A stretch of 64,000 nt of DNA, from contig JAEMBT020000008.1 of assembly GCA_018873245.2 (NCBI GenBank), forward strand, positions 6,279,569 to 6,343,568. The letters are read 5' to 3'. Both the position numbers and the translations under genes were made by a program. Below the pieces are notes generated by a model. It had not been told where the DNA came from. It saw only the letters and a list, made by a program, of their open reading frames with translations, and did no database searches. This DNA is from Archegozetes longisetosus (taxonomy: Eukaryota > Arthropoda > Arachnida > Sarcoptiformes > Trhypochthoniidae). Numbering within the stretch: position 1 is the first letter of the stretch; each line of letters starts with the position of its first letter. Of the stretch, positions 23,616 through 37,475 are shown one piece after another.

Positions 23616-26092
23616 CTCCCTACCTCGTCAGATATTTCTTGATATATAATGCAAATCAAATGATGAATAGGGAATTCCTTACTAAAAGTATGAATAGAGA
23701 AGCGTTAGTCAATAGATTTATTTGTAGAGCTTTGATCAGATGTAAATTTTATTTTATATAAGGTTATTTTTAATGAATTCAACTGGTTTTTAAAACAAAC
23801 GTTTCTTTAAAGACATTTGAAATGTGGTTTTTAAAACAAATGTTTGACTGTATTTAGTCTTAATAATTTTGTTATAATCTCGAACCATATTTACACGAAA
23901 ATTCATTTTTATAAAATTAACCTATGGTCACTTCATTTATAAACTCAAAAAAGCGCTTTTAAAATAAGTTGTCTTTTATATTCAAATTATAGTGTTTAAA
24001 ACTGAAATTACTACCGTAAAACCCAGTTTATGTGCATCTAATTTATAATCCTATGGTTGCTGTACTTTTAAAAAAAATTAACCAAATATTCCATTAATAA
24101 AGTTATATTAATAAATATTCTTTTCTTTAAGATATTCATCTATCTTTATATTTAAATTCTTTTATATAACGATCTATCATTGTGATCAATGGGGTCTGTT
24201 TTAAGAATTATTCATAAAGAAATAATTATTCAATTATTCACTTCACCTTATGTATTACTGACTCCAAAATTTGGCATAGTCCTGTTTGAGTCTGAGAAGG
24301 GCTAAAAGTTTGGATTTGTAGAGATAAACTCATACCAACATTGGAATATCTTAATTTTTTATAAAATCATCTAACACTTCGTCACAACTTAGCTACCAAA
24401 AACGTACAATTAATTTGGGCTAAAATGTTACCTCAAGTTTTCCTCGCCTTATATCTGTTTTAGGTTAATCCAAATGCTTTTCAAATCAAAGTTCTACAAT
24501 TTAGAGTTCTATTTTTAAAGCAATTAGGGTTATATTTTTTGAACCATTTGAATCGAAATATTGAACCTAAAACTTTTATGTAAGAGATGACATGCTTTAT
24601 AGTTGGCCAGTGCTATAGTCATTTTATATTTAATTTTACGTAAAATTTTAAAAATCAATATTTTTGTCAATATTTCCCCGAGTACTTTACTATTCAGTGA
24701 TTTTAATGAATATACGATATTTTACTATTAATATATAAAAGTAAAACACTGCTCAGTTTTAGTTTTGATGAATTGTACTATAGAAAAATTAATTTGCGAA
24801 CTTTGATTTTGCGCTGAATTATCTGCGAATAACATGAAAATCTATTGCAACCACAGTTCTTATGAGTAAGTCAAAAGGATTTTAATCGTTATTTGAAAAA
24901 ACAGTCATCATTAGTCACTATATATGTTTTTATTTACCCATGTGTGTGGCACATCGAAGATCAAGTTCTTCTTACTTAAAGTTTGAAAATTTCACTTTAT
25001 GGACATCAATCATAATTAATAGTTCTCTCAAGTAATCAATTAAAATCCTTTATAGCTTACTCACAAGAACTGTTGTTGCTATGGATTTTCGTGTTATTTG
25101 TGAATAAGTCAGTGCGAGATCAAAGTTCGCAAAATATTTCTTTTTTATATAGTTTTCATTGCAAACTTCAAAATTCAATTTTTAATTCCAGATTATATGA
25201 AATATCATTTTAAACCACAACACTTTTAGTTTACGTCTTTCTAAATAAGTAGTTAATTGAACATCAAATAAACAAATTCTATTGAATTTAGGCATTCATA
25301 CAAATTCTGGAAAGTTCTGTATTCCTTTATTAAATAGAATAACTTAATACATATAGTGTATTATCAGGACGTAATTTTATTGAAATTCAGTTGCAATGAA
25401 TGTTCTGCGATATGTAAAGATGTTATATATTTGCAATAATAAATGAATCGATAAATTCTTAATTTAATCATAATATGAATTGAATGAACTCTTATATCAT
25501 TGAGGCATAAAAATGAAAATTAGAACAAAAAATACATGAATGACATTTAAGTTCAGTACACTTTTGGTCTTATTCTTCAATTGATAGTCAACCTTAATTG
25601 AATAATCGACTTATAAGAAGTCGAGTCATTAAGAGGTAGACAATACTGAAAGTTACACACATTATCTACTATTGCACTTAAGAATCAACTTATTTATAAT
25701 ATATCTGACTATAGAATTAAACTTTTGCCTTCATAAAACAGAGAAAAGTTGGGATATATATTACACAAAAGAATGTACTAAAAGTTTCAGAGTTTCAGAA
25801 ACCTACAAATTGATTCAATTACCTTATTTCTCACTATTCCATTTATAGATGGCGATGATATAAAATAAGCCTTCTTTAATGGTGAAATTTTTAATCGTTC
25901 GAAACGCCCCCTACATAATCTTGCCCTTCTTTGATGTATTGTGAAAAATATCATTACTCTAGTGTCTATCTTTGTTGCAAGTTTCATTAAGTTTGAAGGT
26001 GGGTAAAGGGGTTAAATTACTTTTTGAGATACATTTTTCGTCTATAGACCCTTCAGTAAAATTTTCTGTAAAAAAATTCATAATTCCGCCTC
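23616..26092. other. unique spacer between the arms
   Basis: AT-rich DNA present once. It holds a hairpin repeat (24,778-25,148) and ends in a repeat-like stretch (about 25,770-26,092, ending ttccgcctccaatc). No gene supported; the 66-codon minus-strand reading at 25,787-25,987 has no recognisable family and lies in the repeat-like part. Confidence 0.6.
24778..25148. repeat. inverted repeat (MITE-like) in spacer
   Basis: Arms of about 110 bases (24,778-24,890 against 25,040-25,148), for example ttgcgaactttgat on the left and atcaaagttcgcaa on the right, with many mismatches and a loop of about 150 bases. Probably an old MITE. Confidence 0.65.
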
Positions 26093-26258
26093 CAATCACT
26101 TTTGAAATTTTTCCCGGATATGGATGATGAGGAACAGGGAATATTACGGAATAGTGCTGTTGATTATTAGATTAAAGCAACTTGACCTTATCTCACCCTA
26201 CTTCTTTATCATGTGATCAGTATTGCTGAATGTAATATATCAATATATAAGTAAACTA

Positions 26259-27187
26259 ACGTGTGAACACTAATTAATGAGACTGAGTAAACAATTGAAT
26301 AACTAGGCTATTTTTGGGTCCATTTAAGCGAACTATAAGTCAAATTAGATTCTATTAATTGTTTAGCATACTTTTATTCTTTGAGATTATCTTTTAAATA
26401 AAATATGAATCAATTTAAAAAAGGTAGTAAAGAAAATTGTTTTGCACTCTCCATAAATCAAATAGAGAAAAGTGTAAATTATTTACTGTTTACCACTTTA
26501 AATCAATCAATATCCGTAAAAGTACTATATATCGGATTATTGAGAATGGAGAATAATTTGCCATTAAAAAAAAGGTTAAAGGCCAAGAACGACAAACGGT
26601 AAAAATGTCCAAAAACTTTGTTGAGTTCGTTGACGACCGTATTGGCGTTACATAGACAAAAGTGGCAAAAAAGTTCAAAATAAGCCAAATATGTCCCAAA
26701 ACTTATAAAATTTAGCCGAATCAAGTGATTTTAGCGTAAAACTAGACCTAAAGTTACAGAGAAGCAAAAGATTTTACAGAAAATCAAGTTGAATAAAATG
26801 AAACGCAATATCGCTAAGCCTTTAACAAAAGTGCAAATCGTAATCGACGATGATTTTCACTTCCCGATTAATTTTCGACATATTTCCCGATTCGAAACAA
26901 GAAATGCTCGACAAATGATAGTTTCTATGCCTTTGATATCGAAAGTGTCGAACCAAATTTACAAAAAGCTTAAGGAATTGACCCATCGATGTGCCAAACT
27001 TTTATGAGAGACATCTTGACAAGAATCAGAATTGCTGCTGATCAAGGCATTCGATCATTGATTGATCGATACAATTTGATTGTCTAATGTCTAGTCTTTG
27101 GTTAGCATTAGTTTAATTTTAAAAATTTATCTTGAAAATTTAAATATTAAATTTTGAATGTAGTCTCATTAATTAGTGTTCACATGT
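26259..27187 (+). mobile_element. decayed mariner-type element (right-arm copy)
   Basis: Mirror of 22,424-23,353, here with the transposase remains on the plus strand: N-terminal part from ATG 26,405, VIDDD block near 26,840. It carries the same TA flanks and the same terminal repeats. Confidence 0.75.
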
Positions 27188-28410
27188 TAGAAAAGCTTTA
27201 AGCTTCCAGAAGTCTATCAGAGACATCAGAAATTTGAGATTTTAGACAAAAAGTAACGTTATTTATAAGCTTTATACCAGAAGGAATTGAATTTCTAGGT
27301 CTTTGTGTCAGAATTAAACCTTTTACTAAGTCAGATTTCGAAGTTTTGGAAGTTTCAATAGATTAGAATAGAGAACCCATTTGTATTATTATTCTATAAC
27401 TTCTCGGTTAATCGCTAGTCAGAGACCTTCGGAAAAATAATAGGAACTAATGAAACGTATAAGTGACTTCAAGAGAGATAATTTTATACATTTTAAGTTA
27501 TTTTGTAAATGTTTTAATTAAAAGTACTTTAGGTTAAGTTTACTAATAAGATAGAAAGCAGACAATCATTCAATTGATCTATTCTAACAGAAACAATAAT
27601 TACTAGCATTAAGAAATAGCGCTCTCGCATATTTTTATGACAATCAACAATAATAAATGACATTCTGAAAAATATAACCAATATTATTTTTTAACATCGC
27701 TTCATGTATTAACCAAACTTCATATCTAGGTTCTTTCCCATAGGAAAATTTTGTTCGTCAATCTCTACATGACGAAATAATGGTCTATTATAATCCAGAC
27801 ACTCGTTTTATTAAAGGCAATATTGTTGACCAACAAAAGTCTTTGACTTATCTGATGGAAAGGCTAGACAAGAAAATATTCATTCGAGGAGTTTGCCACC
27901 AGATGATACTGTAATATCGATAAAACCTATTTAAAACTACATAATATAGTACCTACCTGTGTATTAATACGAGACTATGATAATGCAATGCATGTTCACA
28001 ACCACCAAACTTATTGTACGCTTTTAATTAACTTTTAGTATGATACAAAAGATACTCTTAAATTTTCGTTAAAATTTCTTCTGACAATGCAGCCTGTCTA
28101 ATGTAACTGTTCCATAAAATTATAGCTAGTCTTCAGATTCAAACAGGTTTTAACTCCTTAAATCTAACCTGTCACTTCGAAAACAGATGCCCAAAGAACG
28201 AACTGCTATACCTCGTGGAAAATTATGTTTCCTCAAACTCTCTAAACGCGATGTTCTTTTCTCTCAAGTCAAAATTTCTGTGAAAGCCTTATAATATCAT
28301 ATCTTAGATTTGTCACAACGAATTACTCAATTGTAAGTTGTGTCAGACTTCGGGTATTCAATATGAATATACCAAGAGTGATACAGAGGTTATTCTGATA
28401 AAGCATTACC

Positions 28411-28695
28411 TTAAAAATTAAAGCGCGATATTGGGTGACAAATTCTCTATTTTTTAACTTGGTCCAAATAAAATTTCAAGTCTTCATTGATGTCTATCAA
28501 GTAGACTGAGCTACCAAACGGAAAACACAATTAACTGAGAACAATCTCGTCATCAAGATAGCCACAAAATTTCATGCTTTTAGGTAGCTTTGTTACTGAG
28601 ATAAAACGAACATTCGTCTCTTCTTTTTTCACCATAAGTCAACAAAATATAAAGTGAACCTCTGATGCGATAGGGAATTGTTTTAAAAATACTAA
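28411..28695 (-). pseudogene. exon-like stretch (right-arm copy)
   Basis: Mirror of 20,917-21,201 with the same in-frame stop. The T run at 28,624-28,629 is one base longer than its partner, which shifts the upstream frame in one of the two copies. Confidence 0.3.
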
Positions 28696-29633
28696 AGTTT
28701 GCTATTTAGTCGATGCTGCGTATGACACATTCAAATGAAAGGCGATCTCATACAATTATTATATAATACCATTTCGTAATTCCATACGAATTCAATAAAG
28801 TTAATTTTCCGAAGAATGATTTATGATGAATTCTAACAGCTAAAGTGTGATATGCTATCATCGGAGACTGACAAAAATGTGAGTTTTTTCCCAGCCTTGC
28901 CGCTTCATTCTCTATTTGCAAAATTCTAGATGTACTACTTTCTAACTATGCATAAAGTATAGTTAAAAACATTATTTAGCTCCTCTCTAATCTATCAAAA
29001 TTCATTGAATAATGATTGTTAATCACTGATACAAGTAATATATTGCTAATTATTAATTAAAGCTGTAATACATGCCTTGTTTCCATCTTTCATAAAAGAT
29101 ATTACTATGTTAGGTACCATTTACAGCAATAACATTGTTATTACATCTATTGTATTTTAAATCAAACATTCTTTTAACCATTCGTTCTCTATTAACGTTA
29201 GTATGAAATTACTCATATTTAATATCAATTTCAATTTGGTGACATCATTTCTGACTCAGTCTGCGATCGAGAATGGACCCACAATTCAACCAAATTCAAT
29301 ATAATCTTTATCTTCATAAGTATTTACTGTGTACGTTATAAAAAACTCATGTAATTATCCGCTTCTGAGCTTTAAGACTAACTTTTGAGTCATAGAGTCA
29401 TGTGTGGTTCCGTTCGAACAGAAGCCATTGCTTCCAGAATTTTCCATATTTTCCCGACTACTTAAATGTAGTATTTGAGTGATTGGCACAATGTACGTAT
29501 CTTCCTGTTGATACAGATTTGGTTGATTTCGATTGCCCATTAACTAATAATTGGAATGATTACATTTCATTTAAGTGGTGCTCTTTGTATGACACATTTT
29601 CATATTTATACCTTTCTGTTATTGTAAGAAAAT

Positions 29634-29635
<2 letters not shown>

Positions 29636-29681
<46 letters not shown>
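29636..29681. repeat. (AT)n microsatellite (right-arm copy)
   Basis: Mirror of the repeat at 19,932-19,976, almost the same length. Such a repeat normally changes length fast, so near-equality argues for very recent duplication, gene conversion or an assembly artefact. Confidence 0.95.
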
Positions 29682-29684
<3 letters not shown>

Positions 29685-30753
29685 AAAAAATATGTTTAGT
29701 AGTTTTACTCCGGTTATTAGAAAATACTGTGGCTTAATCAAGTCCTGAACTGGTTTTTTAATGCTTTTAAAATTAATACTTTAACTGATTTATCCTATTA
29801 TAGCCTTTTAACTAAGTTTGTCTTTTTCAATTAATGAGATAGTTACTTTTTATACTAACCTTAATTCTTTTGGACGTTATGAGGCAGTAAAGATTTATTT
29901 AAAGTGCGGTTCAACAAGAAAGCTATTTTCTTGACATTATTATGAGTCTGAAAATAGAAATACAGAGAAAAAATAAATCTTTTACTTTAGTTATCAGGTT
30001 TTAAAATTAAATTCAAGAATTAATAGTATCTTCCATGAGAAATGTTTTTAAAAAATATTTAAACTCTTGATTGCACCAAAAGCAGAAAAAATTATCAGAC
30101 TAATTTCGAGTAGAATATAAAATTGAAAAAAATTTAAAGTATATTATAGAGTGGTTTATGAGAAAATATGACTACGACTCACCTTTGTGAAGGCCAATCT
30201 TTATGAAAGATAGATGAAAAATTAGAGATAATAAGTTTGCTCTAAACGCCAACTCATTAATCAAAATTCTTTTCCTTTGAGGAACAGTTTTGACAGCTCT
30301 CTATATAGGAACAACCGTTTTATTGGTAACTTTTACACTATTCAGATAATAGAAATCATAATTAGTTTAACACATGAGACTCAAATGTATTAAGGCCAAG
30401 GTCTAGCAATCGAGTTATAAACAGTGACTGCGAATTGATGGAAAGTCTCAGTAATACCGCATTCAATTATGATTGCGGCACCTGCAACTATTCTTTTTGA
30501 TGCGCGAAAAATACAGGTAAAACATTTCTTTTTATTAATAGCAACATGATACATATGTTACGATGCATGGAGCAAAGCGCTCAAATGTACCGTACAGTAC
30601 AAAAATAGTTACATTCTATATCTTATGGACATTAAATAATCATTTATGTGAATAAAATGGTCAAAAATATACTGAAATATTATATACCACACATAAAGCC
30701 GACATTTTGACAGACATTATATCACCAACATTATAATAATATCAATATCCCTC

Positions 30754-31002
30754 TTAACCTAAACTAAGTGGGTGAAATTCGCGTCCGAGTGTCTCGTTGA
30801 AATTACAGCAATAGCATACCCCAAACAAAAACTGAAATTGGCAATATCTGCTTGAATCGCGACAAGTGGCATCTCTTACTCCTTTATTATTCCTATAACA
30901 GCGCGCTCGGTATCCATCACAGCTTTCTAGACAGAATGCGTTAACAATATTTTTGCAGACTAATAGTAGAATGAAACAAGTGAATAAAACTAGCAACTTC
31001 AT
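30754..31002 (-). CDS. small cysteine-rich secreted peptide (right-arm copy)
   Basis: Encodes the same 82 residues as 18,611-18,859 on the opposite strand, with the same signal peptide, the same eight cysteines, and the same TATA box upstream (about 31,061-31,068) and AATAAA downstream. The two genes point towards each other across the palindrome centre, about 12 kb apart. Confidence 0.7.
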   Translation of the reverse strand: MKLLVLFTCFILLLVCKNIVNAFCLESCDGYRARCYRNNKGVRDATCRDSSRYCQFQFLFGVCYCCNFNETLGREFHPLSLG

Positions 31003-31133
31003 CGTTGAAAGTTGATGAAACTCTGATTGCAGTCTGTGCTGGTTTGTTAGAGTTACTCTACTTTTATACCTGTTTATACCTGTATATTCTAAATAAATAA
31101 ATTAAGTAAAAGTTACCTGGGAATATTGGTTAT

Positions 31134-31199
31134 CTAACGGTTAATACAATAACTGAAGCTCATAGACATCAGCACAAGCTTGAAAATCACGAGTAGCAT
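31134..31199 (-). pseudogene. signal-peptide-like mini-ORF (right-arm copy)
   Basis: Mirror of 18,414-18,479, with the same 21-residue reading, TATA box and donor-like site. Confidence 0.35.
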
Positions 31200-32823
31200 C
31201 TTAACCAAGTATTTTCAACGTAAAATGGCTTGACTCTTTTATGTTATCTCTATTTATAAACCAATTGTATAATTAATATTCGTTATTCCCTTCCTTTTTT
31301 ATCTTAATGATTAATGGCATTGATCTCTTTTTCTTAAACATTGATTTTGTTTCTTTTAATCTTTTACTATATTCTCGATAAAGTACTTATGTGATATCTT
31401 AAATAATATGTATTCAATTTTTAAAAATTTATTCTAATACTATATTTCATTAAAATTCTAACACGATATCAAACAAGATACCTCAAGTGTAATTGTACAA
31501 AAATAGTTAATTATATAAATTGTACATAATTTTGACATATATCTTATTGATTATTACAGAATCAGAATACAGTAACTTAAGGATGTGAAATATTATGGTT
31601 ATCTTATATTAACATTCGTACAACGACTTCGCCTTGAACTTGAAATGATGTCAAAATTAACATTTCAAGGCCTTCTTCGTTTATTTGTTCATTTTAAGGT
31701 TAGTGTTATTCATTATTTGTGTACTTCATTTGTTTATCATAAGTTCAGCTTGTAGTACGTTGTTAAAGATGTTAAAATCTGGTTAAATTACAAAAGAGTT
31801 GAAAAAATCTAGATGCGAGTAATTTGCAATTGGACATTAAGTAAAAGGACTTGAGAAAAATGACCAAATTACGGATAGTAATGAAGCTATAGTTGATCGA
31901 GCAAGTGCATTGATATTGGTGAAAGTAGTCCTATTTTCGCTGCAGAAGTGGGAAGCTTAGTTGAATTTGAAAGCAGCCTAAGCTCAATTTGATTAAAGTA
32001 CTTTGAAATATCGAATCCTATTAATGACACAATATATTTTACCATAAAAATTGTTCAGCTAATGAAATTGCAAAAGGATTGATTGCTACACTTATAATGA
32101 AATAAAAGATAAATGTTATTTTAAAGTTTTGAATTTCTAAAGAATTTTTGTATATTATGAAAAAATACTAAACCATCATGGGTTAATTATGTGAGACTTG
32201 GATCTGAGTTTTAGAAAAAAAAATTACAGTGATGTTTTTTCAAATCTTGTTTGTAAAACGTATAATTGATTTAATAACATATTTATAATTTTGAGAGAAC
32301 TAATTTAGAAAATTATTCAATTAGAAAGATTCCATAGAAATGATACTTTCATCAGACGATCAAAATTTAAAGTCATTAAATTCTATATATATTTATATTT
32401 GCTAGTAATTAATCACTATTAACGATAATTAATTTGTGAAAACTTTATTTTACAATAAAATATTAACAATAATTCATTTTCAATGATATACTTCTAAAGT
32501 TTATTGAGTTTAAAAATGCTCATTGCTTCATATACAGTACTTTCCATAAGCTATACGATAGAATCTATTTTCAAATTTATATGTTCTGTAAATTTTCCCA
32601 GTTATACATTAAGACATTTAATTTCTGCTCTATTCCCGCAGCCAATTTCACAATGTAAGCCTAAATTTCACTAAAGGACCAATAAGTATACAATTATTTG
32701 GATCTTCATCAAAATGACCGTAAGTTTTAGCTTAATCGCGAACTATAAGCTTGCGATAATACCCAGTATATAAATGATATTGTGAATAATCCGATAGTGT
32801 TATTATTATTATTATTTAATATA

Positions 32824-33796
32824 CAGGGCGTTTCTTTTAAACATAACTTTTTTAAATTGGAATAACTTCGGAACTAATTGGAATATTTTGATAATTCTTT
32901 TTAAAATAAACTTTGATTCGGGCAATTTTGTTTGATATGAGTTTGAAAGTTTTCGGATGAGGGGAAGGTATTCTAATTTAAAGCCGCGCGAAGGTCCAAG
33001 TATTTCATAGTTGCCGATAAGCTAGAAATTTTTTAACTTGTTTTTGAGAAAGATCATCAGTTGAAATTGTCATCCTGAAAACTTCATCGAAATCCCACAA
33101 GGGGTTGTTGCATAATTGAAATTGTTTGATTTTAACGTTCAAAACGCGTGCTTTTCTGGATTTTTCAATAAAAAACACTTTTATGACACAATTAACTTAT
33201 CAGTCTATCTATCAATAAAATAATGAACTCCGCCTCCTCGTGGTGTGCATTGGGATGGCTGAAGGAGCTCTGGTGCTTTAAACTGTTATTCTCGTAAACC
33301 CTTTTGATTATGTAAATGATTCAATATCAGGTTGATTCTCTGATCGGGTAAATGTTTTATTTTTGGACTAAAAACCTCATTTTAATCAAATTTGGCAAGT
33401 CTCATTCGATTAAATTATGAAACACTTGATAAAAGTGTTTTTATTGAAAAATCCAGAAAAGCACGCGTTTTGAACGTTAAAATCAAACAATTTCAATTTT
33501 CAATTATGCAACAACCCCTTGTGGGATTTCGATGAAATTTTCAGGATGATAATTTCAACTGATGATCTTTCTCAAAAACAAGTTAAAAAATTTCTAGCTT
33601 ATCGGCAACTATGAAATACTTGGACCTTCGCGCGGCTTTAAATTAGAATACCTTCCCCTCATCCGAAAACTTTCAAACTCATATCAAACAAAATTGCCCG
33701 AATCAAAGTTTATTTTAAAAAAGAATTATCAAAATATTCCAATTAGTTCCGAAGTTATTCCAATTTAAAAAAGTTCTGTTTAAAAGAAACGCCCTG
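32824..33796. mobile_element. foldback/MITE element (right-arm copy)
   Basis: Mirror of 15,815-16,788, one base shorter because of a T run at 32,898-32,902. Confidence 0.85.
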
Positions 33797-34149
33797 TATA
33801 TTAGAATATAAAGATGGGTTTCAGGATGTTTTAAATCATACTTCGTTTGTTTGTTCATCAAAGCTGTACTTATAAATTCCATGACATTCCTTTATTAGAC
33901 AATCATTACTGTACGTCCTATTCTGGCAAGCATCTTTAATCTTGTTTACAAATTATTTGTTATTTTGATTGGTTAAGTAAATGATAATTTCATCATTTGT
34001 TAGTAACTTGTTATATATATAATTTCATTATATTAATAAATACGAGTATTCAAATCTTTTATAAGCCTAATTTGTAGCATATTCTTCAAAATTGATACCA
34101 TATGATGTGTATTGTGGACATTTCTCATAATCGGTAAAACATTATATAT

Positions 34150-36346
34150 CAGGCCCCGCCAGACTTTTCTCACTGAAGAGCCAAAAAATCGAAAATAAGA
34201 TGAGGTGAGAGCCAGAAAATAATTTTATTAAAAAATTCATTTAACTATTACTTTAACTACAAGATGGATGAAATTGCACATTAGAAACTATTTTATCAAT
34301 ATTAGGACTGATTTTGTTTGTAGTTATTATTTTCATGCAGTCGTTTAGATGTTTATCAGTTAAGGAACTTCTTTGTTTTGATTTATTAAATTTTAAACAA
34401 GAAAAAAGTTGTTCACATCTATATGTACTGCCAAACATTGTGATAACTTTTAACGCATTGTTTTTAATTTTCATGTAACTGAAAGGAAAATGTTTTTGTA
34501 GATATTGATAGAAACTAATTAAGTCTGTATTTGAAAATTTCGCTTTAATGCCATCATTTGATTGAATTTCTATTAATTCCATCTGTAACTCTTCAGGTGA
34601 ATCGTAAACATCGACTGAAATGGATTAGTGAATAACGCGAACTCGTATTTTTGATTATTAAAGTCACTGAATCTGACATGGAATCATTTATCAAATCTTG
34701 AATGAGAATCAAATGGGAATTGTGATTGAATTATGATCCCAAAAATTCTTCTTTAACTTCTTTACAGGTTTCAAAATGAGAATAATTATTATTTCTTATT
34801 TGAAACTCCCATAACTTCAACTTCGCTTCAAATGCTTTGGTGAATGAATACAAATCAGTGACTAAATGATCCTTTCCTTGTAATTTGGTATTCAATACAT
34901 TCAAATGTTGAGTCAAGTCTATCAAAAATGCTAAATCGAAATTAAATTCAGGGCTCGATAATTCCTCGATATAACTGTCATTTTCACTGCAAAATAGAAT
35001 TATTTCATTCTTTAAATCGTAAAAGCGCTTTAAAACTTTTCCTCGGCTTAACCACCGAACATTTGACCAGTAAATAACATCACCATATTGGGAATCAATT
35101 CTTGCAGTAAATTTTGGAATCTTCTATGAGAAAGAGGACGTGTTCTGATCTTATTCACAACTTCAACAACCAAATCCATTACTTTCTTAATGTTTGCCGA
35201 CTTTGAACACAACGATTCCTGATGAATAATGCAGCCAACCATTGATGGCGCTCCATCAGTGGTCACCGATACTAATTTACTTAATGGTAATTCATATTCG
35301 TTTAAGACATGTTTTAAATTTTCGTAAATATCTGTTCCTCTTGTTTGACCATAAATAGGACTAACTTTAAGTAATTCTTCAATTACTTCAAAGTCTTTAC
35401 TGACTCCACGAATAAATATCGATAGCTGTGAAACATCTTTAATGTCAATATTTTCATCCAAAGCTAAAGAAAATGATTCAAAATTCTTTCCATAGCTTAT
35501 GAGTTGTAGTTTCAGATCTTCAGAAATGAGTTCCGTTCTTCTCATGACTGTATTACTTGAAAGACTGATGTCAGTAAATAAATGTATCTTTTCTGGACAC
35601 ATGACTTCACAAGCTTTTAAAATACAATCTTTGACGAACTCTCCCTCAGCGAATGGCTTTGACTTTTTAATAATCATTTGAGATATTATAAAACTTGCTT
35701 TTAATGCGTTTTCATTAATTGTTTTCTGTTTAGTGAAGAAATTTTGCTGAGATTTGAGACTTCCCTTCAGTTCTTTTAGTTTTTCTTCTCTTGATAAGCC
35801 TTTCAAACTGTCATACTTGTTGGCGTGAAGCGTCTCATAATGTCTTTTAATGTTCGATGTCTTAAATCCGGCCACAGATTTATTACATATCAAACACAAA
35901 CACTTTTCATTTTGACAAATGAAGAAATATTTGAATCCCCATTCATTATTGAATGATCGCATTTTGTGATCTAATTTACGTTTTTTATTATTCATATTTT
36001 GTATTAAATTGCAATCAATAATAATATTGAATTAAATACTTATATCAATAATTTTTGCTAAAAACCGATTCTCTTTAAATGAAAAAAACATATTAATGCA
36101 ATCATGTGATTTCGTTTCTTGAAATAAATGACAGCTTCAAATAATGAAACTATTTATTGAAAAATAACAGTTCTTCTATCTTAGTATTAAAAATAGTATT
36201 CAACAAATTTCAAAAGAGTTATATAAGTATATAATACTAAAGCTTTTTCTAAAAACTAAAAGTTTTTCTTCTAAGAGCTCATTCTTATAGTTTCTCGAAA
36301 GTCTTCGCGAGCCAGATCTGGCTCGCGAGCCGTCTGGCAGGGCCTG
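34150..36346 (-). mobile_element. hAT transposon (right-arm copy)
   Basis: Mirror of 13,265-15,461 with the same 2,197-bp length and the same target duplication (ttatatat at 34,142-34,149 and 36,347-36,354). The same insertion was therefore copied with the arm rather than acquired twice. Confidence 0.93.
34253..35995 (-). pseudogene. BED-finger hAT transposase, broken (right-arm copy)
   Basis: Identical reading to 13,616-15,358, with the same frame break and stops in the same places. Confidence 0.85.
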
Positions 36347-37475
36347 TTATATATCAAGACAACAAAGATTGCTTCATCTTTTATTAAAATTTTCGGATAA
36401 ATTCTGCAATGATTATTATACTTACAGGGCCAAGACGGTAATCTTGATTCTACTTGTTTTACCGAAAAGTATGATATCTACACATTCAAATTTTTATCAA
36501 TATAAAAATAAAATATTCGATCATTAACAACTTGAGCAACTTATTCAAATTCTCCTAATTAATGTTTTAGCGAAATTTTTAAACTTTTGATAAACAGCTT
36601 AAGTAGTTTTACCAGTTATTAGTAGGTAAAATGTGATCATGTTACGTATTGGCCATGTTATATAAAAAAAATTTATAAATTAGATATATGATCACATAGT
36701 TAGTTAATGTAAATTGTATGTGACAAACTTATCCATCGCTAAGTTATCCACTTTTTGCTGTGTCCAAACGATACGTCTGAAAAACTACATTTTGAAGTAC
36801 TGATAATTGACGTTTTCTCAAAAATCATTTCACTTAAAAATTAGCTTTGTCAAAATGATGATATTATATCGAATTACGATTTATAGCTCTTAACCTGGAG
36901 TTCTAGTTGTTAACCAGTTTTTTATTAATTAAACTATTTGTCAATGATTTAAATGATTTAGATCTAATTCAAGTATTCATATATTTGAATTTATTTAGCA
37001 TAACTTCGATTTCAATTGTATTGAATTTAAATCTTATGTAGTTTAATGAAAACTCCAAAATTTTGTTAAATCCGCGATAAAATGCTTTTAGGCAATAATT
37101 ATTGAAATAAATGTAATAAAAATTTTGTCCCTAAGTCGCTTTAGTTTTTTTACTTTTTCTATTAATATCTTGGGTGTTCCCGACAGGCGTTGGTCACACT
37201 AACCATGCACCCTAAATGATCTTTTCAATGCACGTGGGCTTGCATTTTAGACAGATTCAAAATATAGGTTAAAAATACGGCACTTCTGTGGCTTTTAAAT
37301 TATGAAATTGTCAATATTTTAGTAAGATAATCTAAAACCTAACCAAAGCCATAGGTTGTAAAATTTTGTTCAATCCTCAATTCATGTTATAATCATTGAA
37401 AATGTTCTGTTATAACTTCATGTTTATACAATACTTAAAGAAAGTTTGAGTTAAATGTTGATTGTTAATCATAAT

